Shown: positions 50,970 to 61,357, counted from the first letter of the stretch. The stretch is DNA of 64,000 bases from Solirubrobacteraceae bacterium (GCA_025449845.1 JANWIP010000017.1:1-64000); one strand, 5' to 3'. The notes: generated from the letters alone by a model not told the origin. A program made the numbers and translations.

Positions 50970-51968
50970 TCAGGTGCGGATCCCATAGCGCTTGAGCGGC
51001 TGCTTGACCGACCACGCGGCCAGCGACAAGGCGGCGGTGGACACCAGCACCACCGCCGCCATCGCGTACAGCGTCTGGCTCAACGGCACCACCGATAGGT
51101 TGTCCTTGTAGGTGATGATCGTCGCCGCCAAGGGCCTCACCGGCTCAAACAGCGCCGTGCGTCCGTCGAGCAGATTCACTGGGAATGAGCGGCTTCCGCC
51201 TACCAACGCCAACATGATCGCCTCACCCAGCGCTCGCGCGGTGGCCAGCACGGCGCCCGCAATGATCGCGGGTCGCGCGGTGCGCACCGACACTCGCCAC
51301 ATCGTGCGCCAGCGATTGACCCCCAACGCCGCCGAGCCCTCGGTCCACGAGTTGGGCACCGCCGAAAGCGCATTGACCGTGATCGCCACCATGATCGGCA
51401 CGATCATCACCATCAGGATCAGGCTCGCCACCAACAGGCCCGCGCCGTTGAGCTGCACTACGTAGGACACCGACAGCTTGCGGCCTTGCGAGATCAGATG
51501 CTGGTTGATCCACGGCACTACCAGCAATATCCCGATCAGGCCGAAGATCACCGATGGCACCGCCGCCAGCAAGCGCACTACAGGTTCCAGTATCCGCTTC
51601 ATGCTCTGAGGCGCGAACTCAACGATGAAGATGGCGCTCAGCACTGACAGCACCAGCCCGAGTACGACCGCGATGCCCGTCGTGAGGGCCGTATCCCACA
51701 GGAGTGGCCACGCGCGCAGGTGATAGACGTAATGGGCCGGGTCGGGAGGACTGTTGACGATCGCCTTGATCTGCTGATCGACATCGCCCCCTGGGAAAAA
51801 CCACTTGATGTATCCGTTGTGCGCAAACGACGGCCAGGCCTTGACGAACACCGTCACCAGCATCGCCACCACGAAGGCCAGCACGGCCACCGAAACCGCG
51901 CCGAGCGCGAGCTCGGCGCGGCGTTCCGCTGAGAGGTTCAGCCGCTGCCACCTGGAGTGCCTAAGCAT
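50970..51968 (-). CDS. pstC: Phosphate ABC permease PstC (operon 2)
   Basis: 332 residues. Landmarks: LAAVPSVIFGLIGILLVVPW, EGSAALGVNRWRTMWRVSV and TARALGEAIMLALVGGS. The external loop between helices 1 and 2 (NGYIKWFFPGGDVDQQIKAI) is longer than in operon 1. It follows pstS-2 across a 67-bp spacer rich in GGTGGAG-type repeats. Confidence 0.88.
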   Translation of the reverse strand: MLRHSRWQRLNLSAERRAELALGAVSVAVLAFVVAMLVTVFVKAWPSFAHNGYIKWFFPGGDVDQQIKAIVNSPPDPAHYVYHLRAWPLLWDTALTTGIAVVLGLVLSVLSAIFIVEFAPQSMKRILEPVVRLLAAVPSVIFGLIGILLVVPWINQHLISQGRKLSVSYVVQLNGAGLLVASLILMVMIVPIMVAITVNALSAVPNSWTEGSAALGVNRWRTMWRVSVRTARPAIIAGAVLATARALGEAIMLALVGGSRSFPVNLLDGRTALFEPVRPLAATIITYKDNLSVVPLSQTLYAMAAVVLVSTAALSLAAWSVKQPLKRYGIRT

Positions 51969-52035
51969 GCTGGGGCTGGCGTTAGCGGTGGAGGCGGGGT
52001 TGGCGGTGGAGGGGGGTTAGTGGTGGAGGGGGCCG

Positions 52036-52854
52036 TTAGTGGATCGGAATCCACTGGCTGCCGACGATCTTCACGACCGCGGCATTGTGCGGCTTGATGA
52101 CCCACTTGATGAACTTGGCAGCCGCGCCCTTGGGTGCGCCTTTGGTCACCATCCAGAAATTACGCACGCCCTGGTACTGGCCGGACTTCGCGTTACGCAA
52201 CGTGCACGGTATGCCCTGGTAGCTCACCGCGTTTGTGCCGGGGGTGAAGGCGAAGGAGGCGAAGCCGATCGCGTTCTTGTCCCCGATGACCGCCTGGCGC
52301 ATCGTTCCATTGGATTCCTCAGCCGAAGCGCTCGGCGAGATCTTCAGGCTTTCGCCGAGGAAGATGTTCTGGAAAGCATCCTGCGTACCGGAGGAAGCTA
52401 CGCGCTGGAAGAGGTCGATCGGCCCCGTCACGCTGGCGCCGGGAACTTCGCTCCAGTTGCGTACCTGGCCCGTGAAGATCTGCTGCACCGTCTGCTGGTT
52501 GAGGTTGCTCAGAGGGTTGCCGGGGTTGGTGATCACGCAAACACCGTCCCGTGCAATCTTTGTGAACACCAGACCATGGGGGTCCACGCCGAGGATCGGG
52601 TCGCGCGAGACATCGCCGATGTCGACGCGGCCTGAGTTCACATCGCTGATGCCCACGCCGGAGGTACCCTGGCCGACTTTGGGGGTAGGCGCGTGGGTGG
52701 ACTTGTGGTAGGCCGCCGCCAGCTGGTTCATCAAGGGGAAGATCGAGGTCGATCCGTCGATCAGCAGCGCCCGTCCCTGGGCCATGGCGGGCACGCTTGC
52801 CAGCGCCAGTGCGGCAAGCAGCGAAACGGTTAGTGAGCGGTTGATTCTGCGCAC
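52036..52854 (-). CDS. pstS: PstS-like phosphate-binding protein without lipobox (operon 2)
   Basis: 272 residues from GTG 52854; AAAGGAGT lies upstream and the signal RSLTVSLLAALALASVPAMA follows at once. No Cys is present at the cleavage site, so the product is probably secreted or loosely held rather than a lipoprotein. PBP-like phosphate-binding features: LLIDGSTSIFPLMNQLAAAY, VGQGTSGVGISDVNSG, VDIGDVSRDP and RVASSGTQDAF. It is shorter than PstS-1. A six-unit PHO-type array lies 80-150 bp upstream. Confidence 0.88.
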   Translation of the reverse strand: MRRINRSLTVSLLAALALASVPAMAQGRALLIDGSTSIFPLMNQLAAAYHKSTHAPTPKVGQGTSGVGISDVNSGRVDIGDVSRDPILGVDPHGLVFTKIARDGVCVITNPGNPLSNLNQQTVQQIFTGQVRNWSEVPGASVTGPIDLFQRVASSGTQDAFQNIFLGESLKISPSASAEESNGTMRQAVIGDKNAIGFASFAFTPGTNAVSYQGIPCTLRNAKSGQYQGVRNFWMVTKGAPKGAAAKFIKWVIKPHNAAVVKIVGSQWIPIH

Positions 52855-52935
52855 GGTGCGTTGACTCCTTTGGTGAACACCCGGGGCAGGCAGCCCCGGA
52901 GGGACCCGGAGTGTCGATTGCTCACCTTTGGAGGG

Positions 52936-53001
52936 GGTGAACGAGCGGTGTCTCTCTGGAGAAAATCTGGATAACACACGTGACGGATTTGTGAACAGCC
53001 A
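52936..53001 (-). promoter_or_regulatory. Six-unit PHO-box-like array between pstS-2 and ftsH
   Basis: Units with cores GTGAA (52937), GTGTC (52948), GAGAA (52959), GATAA (52970), GTGAC (52980) and GTGAA (52991) on the + strand; spacing is 11 bp except 10 bp between the fourth and fifth. In the pstS-2 sense the outer ones read GTTCAC. It could also influence the divergent ftsH, whose ATG is 46 bp away. Confidence 0.65.
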
Positions 53002-53047
53002 TTGCTTTCGCCTCGGGGCGCTGTGACACTGCCGGCGCTCCCCTGCC

Positions 53048-55195
<2,148 letters not shown>

Positions 55196-56062
55196 ATGCG
55201 CGGGCGCTTCTCCCGCCGCAGCGCCTCCACCGAGGCTCCCCGCTCCTCCCGCCCCGTCTCGGCTGCCGAGGCTCGCGGCTCCGGCGTGCTCTCCAGGGCG
55301 TCGCTCGTCATCTCCATCCTGGCGCTGATCCTCTCCACGACGGGCCTTGCCGATGCGGCGCGCAAAGCCGTAGGCCATGCAGTCTCCGGTCTCGTGGCTG
55401 GGCACCGTGTCAGCGCCAAGCCGCTGGCGGGGGGCATCCTCGTGCTTGGCAAGAATCGCAAGTTCCCCGTCGCCGCGATTCCCACCGTCAAGAACGCCAG
55501 TGCCGTGGGCGGGCTGACCGTGGCAGGTCTCTCGGCCTGTCCTCCCACCACCGCCGACCTCGGCACGTGGTGCTTGGAAGAGTCGCCTTACCCATTGACC
55601 ACGCAGGATGCGGGCAAGAACAACTACTTCTGGGCGAGCCAGGCGTGCGTTGAACGGGGCGGCTATCTGCCCAGCGCGGCGCAGCTAATCGGCGCCGCCA
55701 AGCGGGTCAAGCTTGAGTCCACGATCCACGACAACCAGGACACCGCCACGATCCAGCTGGACCCGACCGTGGGTCTCAAGGATCAGCGCGAGATGTCGGC
55801 CTCGCTGACCACTACCGCTGCCGGCTCCGACGCGGCAGGCTTCGAGGGGGTCAGTCAGGGTTCCACCGGCAATCCCCGCACGGGCGAACCGAACCCGGTG
55901 CCGCTGCCGGCGGTGCCCCAGCCGGCCACGCTGCAGTACATCACCGTCTACTCCAACGGGCAGCAGGGTGGCTTCGCGGGGTCCGAGCCGGTGTCCCAGC
56001 CGGAGAACTTCCGCTGCGCCTACAACCGGGCTCCGGGAGCCAACAAGAACGAAAACGGCTGA
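55196..56062 (+). CDS. Membrane-anchored extracytoplasmic protein, unknown function
   Basis: 288 residues; the ATG immediately follows the ftsH stop, so probably cotranscribed. Arg-rich cytoplasmic start, one helix (~33-52, LVISILALILSTTGLADAA), then an external domain with four Cys: SACPPTTADLGTWCLEES, WASQACVERGGYLPSAAQL and ENFRCAYNRAP. The tryptophan-cysteine arrangement faintly recalls C-type-lectin-like surface domains, but I do not assign it. It may be an FtsH partner or client. Confidence 0.6.
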   Translation: MRGRFSRRSASTEAPRSSRPVSAAEARGSGVLSRASLVISILALILSTTGLADAARKAVGHAVSGLVAGHRVSAKPLAGGILVLGKNRKFPVAAIPTVKNASAVGGLTVAGLSACPPTTADLGTWCLEESPYPLTTQDAGKNNYFWASQACVERGGYLPSAAQLIGAAKRVKLESTIHDNQDTATIQLDPTVGLKDQREMSASLTTTAAGSDAAGFEGVSQGSTGNPRTGEPNPVPLPAVPQPATLQYITVYSNGQQGGFAGSEPVSQPENFRCAYNRAPGANKNENG

Positions 56063-56130
56063 CGACGTGGGGCGGGTCGCGCTGACCCCGCCCCAATGTC
56101 GTTACCTCCAGAAGGGAGGCCGTCAGCGGC

Positions 56131-56727
56131 CTATACCTCTTTGAGTCCTATGCCGGTGATGGTTGCTTTCTGTTTCGCTTCTTTGGTTTCTTTGATGCCC
56201 AGGCAAAAACCACTGGGTTTGGTGGTGATGCCTGTGTCTTCCGCAACGGTCAGAAGATTTGAGCCGCTGTTTGACAGGGTGTTTTTTTCAAGACCCGTCT
56301 GGCCCCCAGGCACTTTGATGGTGCAGGTGCCAAGGACTTTAACTTCAACCGTGCATTCGGTTACTGTCGAACCGACTGCTTTGGTCGAGCCAGCTGCTTG
56401 TTTGAGTTCAAAGGTGCATGCTTTGACGGTGGCGGCTGCCCCGTTGATAATGCTGCTTTTAGCTTTGCAGCCATTGAATTTTTTGGACTTGATCTGCATC
56501 GAGGTGCCTTTTGTTGCTTCGACTCCTCCGGAGAGGATCTCCCATTCACCTTCGGCGCTGGTACATTCAAGCGTCGCGCCTCCACCTTCAAGGACGACGG
56601 CGCCGGAGTTGCCTTCGCCGTGACCCACGCCCGTGTTGGACTGGAATTCGGCGAAAGCCGGGGCTGCCGAGACGGCGAGCACCGCGACCATGACGGAGAA
56701 GACCGCCACTAGCTTTGCTTTGATCAT
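56131..56727 (-). CDS. Small secreted protein, unknown function
   Basis: 198 residues. Clear signal peptide (LVAVFSVMVAVLAVSAAPAF, then AEF). The mature protein is beta-rich with six cysteines (ATLECTSAEG, FNGCKAK, VKACTFEL, VTECTVEV, LGTCTIKV and GFCLGIK), probably disulfide-bonded. The DNA is visibly more AT-rich than its neighbours, as is the 266-bp upstream stretch, which may indicate separate origin or strong expression. GC-poor TTTT tracts follow the gene on its own strand but no clean terminator is seen. Confidence 0.7.
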   Translation of the reverse strand: MIKAKLVAVFSVMVAVLAVSAAPAFAEFQSNTGVGHGEGNSGAVVLEGGGATLECTSAEGEWEILSGGVEATKGTSMQIKSKKFNGCKAKSSIINGAAATVKACTFELKQAAGSTKAVGSTVTECTVEVKVLGTCTIKVPGGQTGLEKNTLSNSGSNLLTVAEDTGITTKPSGFCLGIKETKEAKQKATITGIGLKEV

Positions 56728-56993
56728 GCTGCTTGCTCCTTATTTTGATTGATGGGTCAGGAAGCGCCAAAGACGCTCCGCTGGAAAGGGCGCTAGCCGT
56801 CCCGAAGGCGTCGGCTGGCCCTGAGTCCTCCCTCGGAGGCTCTGTGCCATCGTGTCCCTTGGAGCAGGATTCGTCAAGGTAAATATCGGAAACATTTTGA
56901 TGAATCGACGAGGGTTGGAACGGTCGCCGTCGAGAAAGGCCCGTAGGACAAGGGTTCCTGTAGGGATATATTTTCTGACGAAGTCGGAGACGG

Positions 56994-57449
56994 TCAGCGA
57001 TCGGAAACGTTTCCGATCGCAATATTCGAACCGCCGGCACTCGGCGGTGTGGCCGCAAAGCGGTAGCCGACGCCAAAGTGGGTGTGGATATAGGCCCAAC
57101 CGGGCGCTACGTGGGCCAGCTTCGTCCGGACCTTGCGCACAAACACGTCCACGGAACGATCGCGGTGCTTCATCTGGCCACCCCACACCTGGCTGTAGAT
57201 GTCGCCGCGGCGCAGCACGTGGTCCTCGCGCCGCGCCAGAACCAGCAGGACCTGGAACTCGCGCACAGTCAGGCCCACGCGACGGCCGTCCACCAGGGCC
57301 TGTATCTCCTCGGGGCGAATCTCAAGGTTGCCGTGCACCAGCGCGAAGCTGTTTTCATGCCCCCCGGGTTGGTGCATAGCGTGTTCGTGCCCCCCCGGTT
57401 GGTGCAAAGCGGTTCCCCCCTGATATGAGCGGAGCGACTGGTCGTCCAC
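56994..57449 (-). CDS. Receiver-less OmpR/PhoB-type winged-helix protein (second)
   Basis: 151 residues, GTG start. After a repeated His/Gly-rich leader (ALHQPGGHEH, AMHQPGGHEN) comes only the winged-helix domain: LEIRPEEIQALVDGRRVGLT, VREFQVLLVLARREDHVLRR, DRSVDVFVRKVRTKL and AYIHTHFGVGYRFAA. No receiver. A four-unit 11-bp array lies 38-81 bp upstream. The last eight codons and the stop coincide with a perfect 24-bp palindrome. It is closest to the winged helix of the complete regulator at 40188-41099 (IHTHFG-GYRFAA shared). Confidence 0.85.
   Translation of the reverse strand: MDDQSLRSYQGGTALHQPGGHEHAMHQPGGHENSFALVHGNLEIRPEEIQALVDGRRVGLTVREFQVLLVLARREDHVLRRGDIYSQVWGGQMKHRDRSVDVFVRKVRTKLAHVAPGWAYIHTHFGVGYRFAATPPSAGGSNIAIGNVSDR
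56997..57020. promoter_or_regulatory. Perfect 24-bp palindrome at the end of the second receiver-less regulator
   Basis: Left arm GCGATCGGAAAC, right arm GTTTCCGATCGC. The centre GGAAACGTTTCC resembles a LacI/GalR-family operator, or the hairpin could be a terminator at the gene end; it overlaps the last coding codons. A related half-site, TCGGAAACATTTT, occurs around 56886-56898 in the same intergenic stretch before the secreted-protein gene. Otherwise 56728-56993 shows only AT-rich sequence. Confidence 0.6.
57357..57416 (-). repeat. Duplicated 30-bp segment coding HQPGGHE
   Basis: Two imperfect copies of a C-run plus GGTTGGTGCA-type unit near the start of the regulator gene code (A/M)-HQPGGHE(H/N). 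The C7 run in one copy is a slippage candidate that would change the frame ahead of the DNA-binding domain. Confidence 0.65.
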
Positions 57450-57486
57450 TGGCCGCGCGAAGTTATTACGGGCCTTGTGGGGCTAG

Positions 57487-57530
57487 GTGAAAGGGCGGTG
57501 ACGTTATGGATAACAAATGGTGAACGCCCT
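57487..57530 (-). promoter_or_regulatory. Four-unit PHO-box-like array before the second receiver-less regulator
   Basis: Exact 11-bp register on the + strand: GTGAAAGGGCG (57487), GTGACGTTATG (57498), GATAACAAATG (57509), GTGAACGCCCT (57520). In the gene's sense: GTTCACC, GTTATCC, CGTCACC and TTTCACC. It is the clearest array in the window. A weaker pair (TTCACC 57569, ATTACG 57580) faces the divergent zinc-ribbon gene. Confidence 0.75.
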
Positions 57531-57625
57531 GGGCCTGGAGCCTGAACGCCATAGGCCTGAGGCTCGCGTTCACCAAATGATTACGTCCAGGCGAGCGGCT
57601 GCCTAGACCATGAGGCGTCTCGCCG

Positions 57626-58426
57626 TTGGACCGCCCTTTCTTCCCACGCGCGAGGAGATTCCCTCTGTCCGCCGACTCGACAGCAAGCCCACCGCCCAGC
57701 CGCGATCCCTCCACGGGCGATCCCTCCACGGGCGATCCCAAACCGTGCACGACCTGCGGCGCGGCGATGGATGCAGGCCAGCGTTATTGCCTGGAGTGCG
57801 GCGCGCGCAGGGCGCATCTGGGCGGTGTACGTGAGGGCTTGCGAGTCTCTGCTCCGCACGGTGAGTCTGCGGCCGGCGGTTCGTCTGGACTCAGCTCGTC
57901 TGGACTCAGCTCGTCTGGACTCAGCTCGTCTGGACGCGGGCCGGCTGGACCGGCGGGACTCGGGCCGGCTGGAGCTGGAGGTTCGCCGTCATCTTCGCCC
58001 ACGGCGCTGGTCGGCGTCGGGGTCGACCCCCTGGCTGGGACTCCCCCGCGCGGCAGCGGTGCGACGGCGATCATCGCGGGTGTTGGCGTGCTGCTGCTGG
58101 CGATGGGCATTGGCGTGCTGATCGGGCGTACCGGCTCGAGCACCGGCAAGGCGACGGCTGCGCCGCAGGTGATCGTGGCCCAACCTGGCGCCGCCGCGGC
58201 TGGCACGGGTGCGGGTACGGGTAGCACCTCAACCACGTCCACTGCGACATCCACCACCACTTCCGCCGCGGCGCCCAAGCAGAGCAAGTCCTCTTCCACC
58301 GGCGTAGGCTCAGAACCCAGCAAACCGGCGCCGCCTTCGGTGCTCAAGAACCTGCACACCGGCGGCAGCGGGCAGAGCTACGAGCAGAAGTCCAAGAACC
58401 TTCCCAACGTGGTCTCCACCGGCTGA
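57626..58426 (+). CDS. Zinc-ribbon membrane protein
   Basis: 266 residues, TTG start with no ATG or GTG in frame before the zinc ribbon, so the start is uncertain. Zinc ribbon CTTCGAAMDAGQRYCLEC near residues 41-58. A low-complexity SSGLSSSG repeat follows, then one membrane helix (~148-168, AIIAGVGVLLLAMGIGVLI) and a Ser/Thr/Pro-rich external tail ending in YEQKSKNLPNVVSTG. TGATG overlap with the next zinc-ribbon gene. Function unknown; it may sense or scaffold at the membrane. It is divergent from the PHO-array-controlled regulator. Confidence 0.65.
   Translation: MDRPFFPRARRFPLSADSTASPPPSRDPSTGDPSTGDPKPCTTCGAAMDAGQRYCLECGARRAHLGGVREGLRVSAPHGESAAGGSSGLSSSGLSSSGLSSSGRGPAGPAGLGPAGAGGSPSSSPTALVGVGVDPLAGTPPRGSGATAIIAGVGVLLLAMGIGVLIGRTGSSTGKATAAPQVIVAQPGAAAAGTGAGTGSTSTTSTATSTTTSAAAPKQSKSSSTGVGSEPSKPAPPSVLKNLHTGGSGQSYEQKSKNLPNVVSTG
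57881..57940 (+). repeat. 15-bp in-frame repeat, three perfect copies plus a partial
   Basis: Unit TCGTCTGGACTCAGC at 57881, 57896 and 57911, then a diverged copy; it codes SSGLS. Another 15-bp pair (CGATCCCTCCACGGG at 57703 and 57718) lies earlier in the same gene. Confidence 0.9.
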
Positions 58427-58815
58427 TGGCCCCGCGTGAAGGAGATGTCGCTGCCTCGTCACTGCGACGCCGTCGTGATGAGCTGGCCGAGCAGGTGGCC
58501 GAACAGCAGTGGGACCTTGGTGGGTTGGCATATGAGATGGCCATCCGCGATCACTTCCGCCTCGACGTGCTGGTGCGCAAGGCCGCTCAACTGCAGGAGC
58601 GCGACGCCGAGCTGGCCGAGCTGGAGCGCCTATTACGCCTGGAGGATTCGGCCAGCGTCGGCAACTGTCCTGCCTGCGCGGCGCCTCACAGTCGTGGCGC
58701 GCTCTTCTGTTGGCAGTGCGGCGCCACGCTGATGGAGCGCGCGCCGAGTACGGCGGTGCCTGTCGAGCGGCAGGACACGCTTGTCATGGGTCCCGTGGTC
58801 GTCGCCAGGGATTAG
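58426..58815 (+). CDS. Coiled-coil zinc-ribbon protein
   Basis: 129 residues; the ATG shares one base with the stop above. Residues ~8-75 are helical and probably coiled coil (SSLRRRRDELAEQVAEQQWD, VRKAAQLQERDAELAELERL). A zinc ribbon CPACAAPHSRGALFCWQC follows, with C-x2-C pairs. No membrane segment. Its zinc ribbon matches the type in the upstream membrane protein, so the two may interact. Function unknown. Confidence 0.7.
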   Translation: MAPREGDVAASSLRRRRDELAEQVAEQQWDLGGLAYEMAIRDHFRLDVLVRKAAQLQERDAELAELERLLRLEDSASVGNCPACAAPHSRGALFCWQCGATLMERAPSTAVPVERQDTLVMGPVVVARD

Positions 58816-58828
58816 GCGGCACTCGCCA

Positions 58829-60412
58829 GTGCTGCGCAACCTCGATCAGCTGACGCTTCCGACGCCTTGGGTGCGCGGCTTGTTGGTGCTGATCTTTCTG
58901 GGCTTCGGCGTGATGGTGGGGAGCGTCACCTCCGATTCGGCCAGCTCCGCGGCTTCGCCGCAGGCGCACCTGAAGTTGCTGCTGCCACCGGCCACGGTGG
59001 CTTCGGCAGCACCGCCCGTTACGCCGAGCAGTCCCGCGGCTCCCGCGGTGACGCCTACGCCCACCAAACCGGTCGCGGCGGGGGGAGCCGAAGGTGCTCC
59101 AAATGGCGCTTCCTCCAGCTCGGGGAGCGGGGCATCTAGTGGCAAAGCTGGTTCTTCGGGCTCCGGATCGGGCAGCGGCAGCGGCGCGGGATCGGGCAGC
59201 GGTGGCGGCTTGGGCAGCGGTGCAGGCGCGGGCAGCGGTGCAGGCGGGGGCAGCGGTACAGGATCGGGCGGGAGTCAAGGCTCAGGCGGCGGTCAAGGAT
59301 CGGGCAGCGCCAATGGGTTACCTGCCGTCAAGCACGTATTCCTGATTGTGCTCGCCAATCAACCTTACGCGGCGCTCTTCGGGCCGGCCTCCAAGGCGAC
59401 CTATCTGGCGCATACGCTGGAGAAGCGCGGAGAGCTGCTGGTGCGCTACTACGCGGTCGCCCACGACGAGCTGGCCAATGGGATCGCCTTGGTGAGCGGA
59501 CAGGGGCCGACGGCGCAGACCGCCACCAACTGCCCCACCTTCGCCGGCATCACGCCGGTGACGCTCGCCGCCGAAGGGCAGCTGACGGGGCAGGGCTGCG
59601 TCTATCCCAAATCCACCGAAACGCTGGCGGGGCAGCTTGCCGCCAAGCACCTCACCTGGCGGGCCTACGTTGAGGGGATGACGCCGGGCGCTTGCGCACA
59701 TCCTGCGCTTGGAGCCGGCGATCCGACCGTTGGGCCGGCACCGGCGCCGGCGGCGACACCGGGCACAGCCATAGGCACGCAGGGGACGCCCGCCAACCAG
59801 GCAGCCGCGGGCGCGGTATATACGACCTTCCGCAACCCTTTCATGTACTTCGAAAGCATCATCGGCGCCTCTTCGGCATGCCCCTCGAACGACGTTGAAC
59901 TGGGGCATCTGAGCTCGGATCTCAAGAACGCCCAGCACACTCCTTCGCTGTCCTACATAGTGCCTTCGCTCTGTCACGACGGCAATGTCTCGCCTTGCGC
60001 CCCTGGGCAGTCCGGCGGCCTCGCGCCGGCCGATGCCTTCCTGGAAAAGGTCGTGCCGCCGATCCTGGCCTCCAAGGCCTACAAGCAGGGCGGTCTGCTA
60101 GCGATCACCGTCGATCAGGCGCCGGCCACGGGGGTGGAAGCGGACTCCAGTTCCTGCTGCGGTCAGCCTCGCTTCCCCAATCTGCCGGCCCCCGCGCCAT
60201 TGCCCGGAGGCGGGCAGCTGCCGCCGTTAGGCGGGGGCCAGGTGGGGGCGCTGCTGCTGTCGCCTTTCGTCAAGGCTGGCAGCGTCGACCAAGAACCTTA
60301 TAACCACTTCGCGCTGCTGCGCACGATCGAGGATCTCTTCGGGCTCAAGCACCTGGGGTACGCCGGCGGCAAGGGCGTCAGCTCCTTCAATGCCGAAGTC
60401 TTCGCAAAATAG
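58829..60412 (+). CDS. Phosphoesterase-family (PF04185-like) membrane-anchored protein with altered active-site positions
   Basis: 527 residues from GTG 58829, 14 bp after the previous stop; an earlier start at 58781 would overlap it. One N-terminal helix (~12-30), then a long Gly/Ser linker (~85-165). The catalytic-type domain begins VKHVFLIVLANQPYAALFG: family members usually have E-N at the A176-N177 position, so the metal-binding Glu appears replaced by Ala. LLAITVDQAPATG stands where T-x-D-E is usual. The end, QVGALLLSPFVKAGSVDQEP followed by YNHFALLRTIEDLFGLKHLG, is strongly family-like. It may have lost or changed phosphatase/phospholipase activity. Its location fits phosphate scavenging. 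Confidence 0.7.
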   Translation: MLRNLDQLTLPTPWVRGLLVLIFLGFGVMVGSVTSDSASSAASPQAHLKLLLPPATVASAAPPVTPSSPAAPAVTPTPTKPVAAGGAEGAPNGASSSSGSGASSGKAGSSGSGSGSGSGAGSGSGGGLGSGAGAGSGAGGGSGTGSGGSQGSGGGQGSGSANGLPAVKHVFLIVLANQPYAALFGPASKATYLAHTLEKRGELLVRYYAVAHDELANGIALVSGQGPTAQTATNCPTFAGITPVTLAAEGQLTGQGCVYPKSTETLAGQLAAKHLTWRAYVEGMTPGACAHPALGAGDPTVGPAPAPAATPGTAIGTQGTPANQAAAGAVYTTFRNPFMYFESIIGASSACPSNDVELGHLSSDLKNAQHTPSLSYIVPSLCHDGNVSPCAPGQSGGLAPADAFLEKVVPPILASKAYKQGGLLAITVDQAPATGVEADSSSCCGQPRFPNLPAPAPLPGGGQLPPLGGGQVGALLLSPFVKAGSVDQEPYNHFALLRTIEDLFGLKHLGYAGGKGVSSFNAEVFAK

Positions 60413-60478
60413 CGCTGGGACTGGGCGAGCGGAGGTGTGCGGCAAGCGCCGTGGGGTTATTGGCGGCGACTCGGGCGA

Positions 60479-61357
60479 CTAGATACGCGCGGCCAGCTCG
60501 TCGTAGGTGATCGCGGTGCGCTTGGAGCCGGCTCGGCTGAGAACGTGCTCCAGCGCGAGCATATGTCGCGGCCGGTCGAGATCTGCCGGGTGCAGGTCCA
60601 GGCGCAAGGTGCGTCCTTGCAGCAGGCTGCCGGCGCGGATCAGCGAAGGTGAGAGCGCACGGCGTATGACCCCTGCGCTGCCCACGTGCCATGCGGGTGC
60701 GAGCAGCTGGTGGGTGCCTGTATTCGCGTCTGGATCGACGTCGGTGCCCATGCCCATATCTGCTCCGATGCTGCGATGCGCGCCAAAAGCACTGTGCAGG
60801 CGCAGCAGTCCGGCCCACCAACGGAAGCGCATGCTGAGCTTGCTTTCGGTCGAGAGCGTGGTGCGCAGCGCACGCGTATAGGCGTAAGCAGGCGCCACGA
60901 ATCCGTCAGGCTCCACGCCGGCGAGCTTCAGTACGCGCCAGCCGGCCTCGACCGCCCGCCGCGTCTCGGGGCCATCGAGCCCCACGAACTCGGCGGCGCG
61001 CTGATGGCCCGTGGCGGGTGCGCGCAGCCGCTGCGTCCAATCGGGACGGCGCAGACGCTCGTGTTGGAAGCCGTGTTGGGCGATCGAGTCCCCGCGCCGC
61101 CGCCGCTCGGCGAGCCACTGGATCATCTCCGGCGAACGCTCGCCAAGGGGATGCAGATCGCGGGCGGGGATCACCAGCAGGGTCACGCGATCCACGCCAT
61201 GGTCATCGAGCCAGTCGCGGATGCGAGCGCAGCGCTCGAAGGTGGCCGGCTCGACGTCGTGCAACGCCACGGCGATCGTGCCCTTGGTGCCCATCCCGCC
61301 ACGCGTAACGGTGCTCTTCGCGGCGTATCTTGCACCGAGCGCACCCTCAGGCGGCAT
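60479..61357 (-). CDS. Polysaccharide-deacetylase-like protein (DUF2334)
   Basis: 292 residues; ATG 61357 overlaps the glycosyltransferase stop by 11 bp (an alternative ATG is at 61294). NodB/DUF2334-type (beta/alpha) barrel: IAVALHDVEPATFERCARIR with the HD metal motif, LLVIPARDLHP, SIAQHGFQHERLR with the H-x3-H motif, and GFVAPAY. LRLDLHPADLDRPRH near the end carries another His. It likely removes an acyl group from a sugar made by the partner glycosyltransferase. Confidence 0.75.
   Translation of the reverse strand: MPPEGALGARYAAKSTVTRGGMGTKGTIAVALHDVEPATFERCARIRDWLDDHGVDRVTLLVIPARDLHPLGERSPEMIQWLAERRRRGDSIAQHGFQHERLRRPDWTQRLRAPATGHQRAAEFVGLDGPETRRAVEAGWRVLKLAGVEPDGFVAPAYAYTRALRTTLSTESKLSMRFRWWAGLLRLHSAFGAHRSIGADMGMGTDVDPDANTGTHQLLAPAWHVGSAGVIRRALSPSLIRAGSLLQGRTLRLDLHPADLDRPRHMLALEHVLSRAGSKRTAITYDELAARI

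Noticed and set aside
50939-50986. Earlier ATG for pstA-2
   Set aside because: No ribosome-binding site and a 17-bp overlap with pstC-2; kept only as an alternative.
56740-57186. Minus-strand open frame overlapping the second receiver-less regulator
   Set aside because: Composition and lack of motifs indicate a shadow frame.
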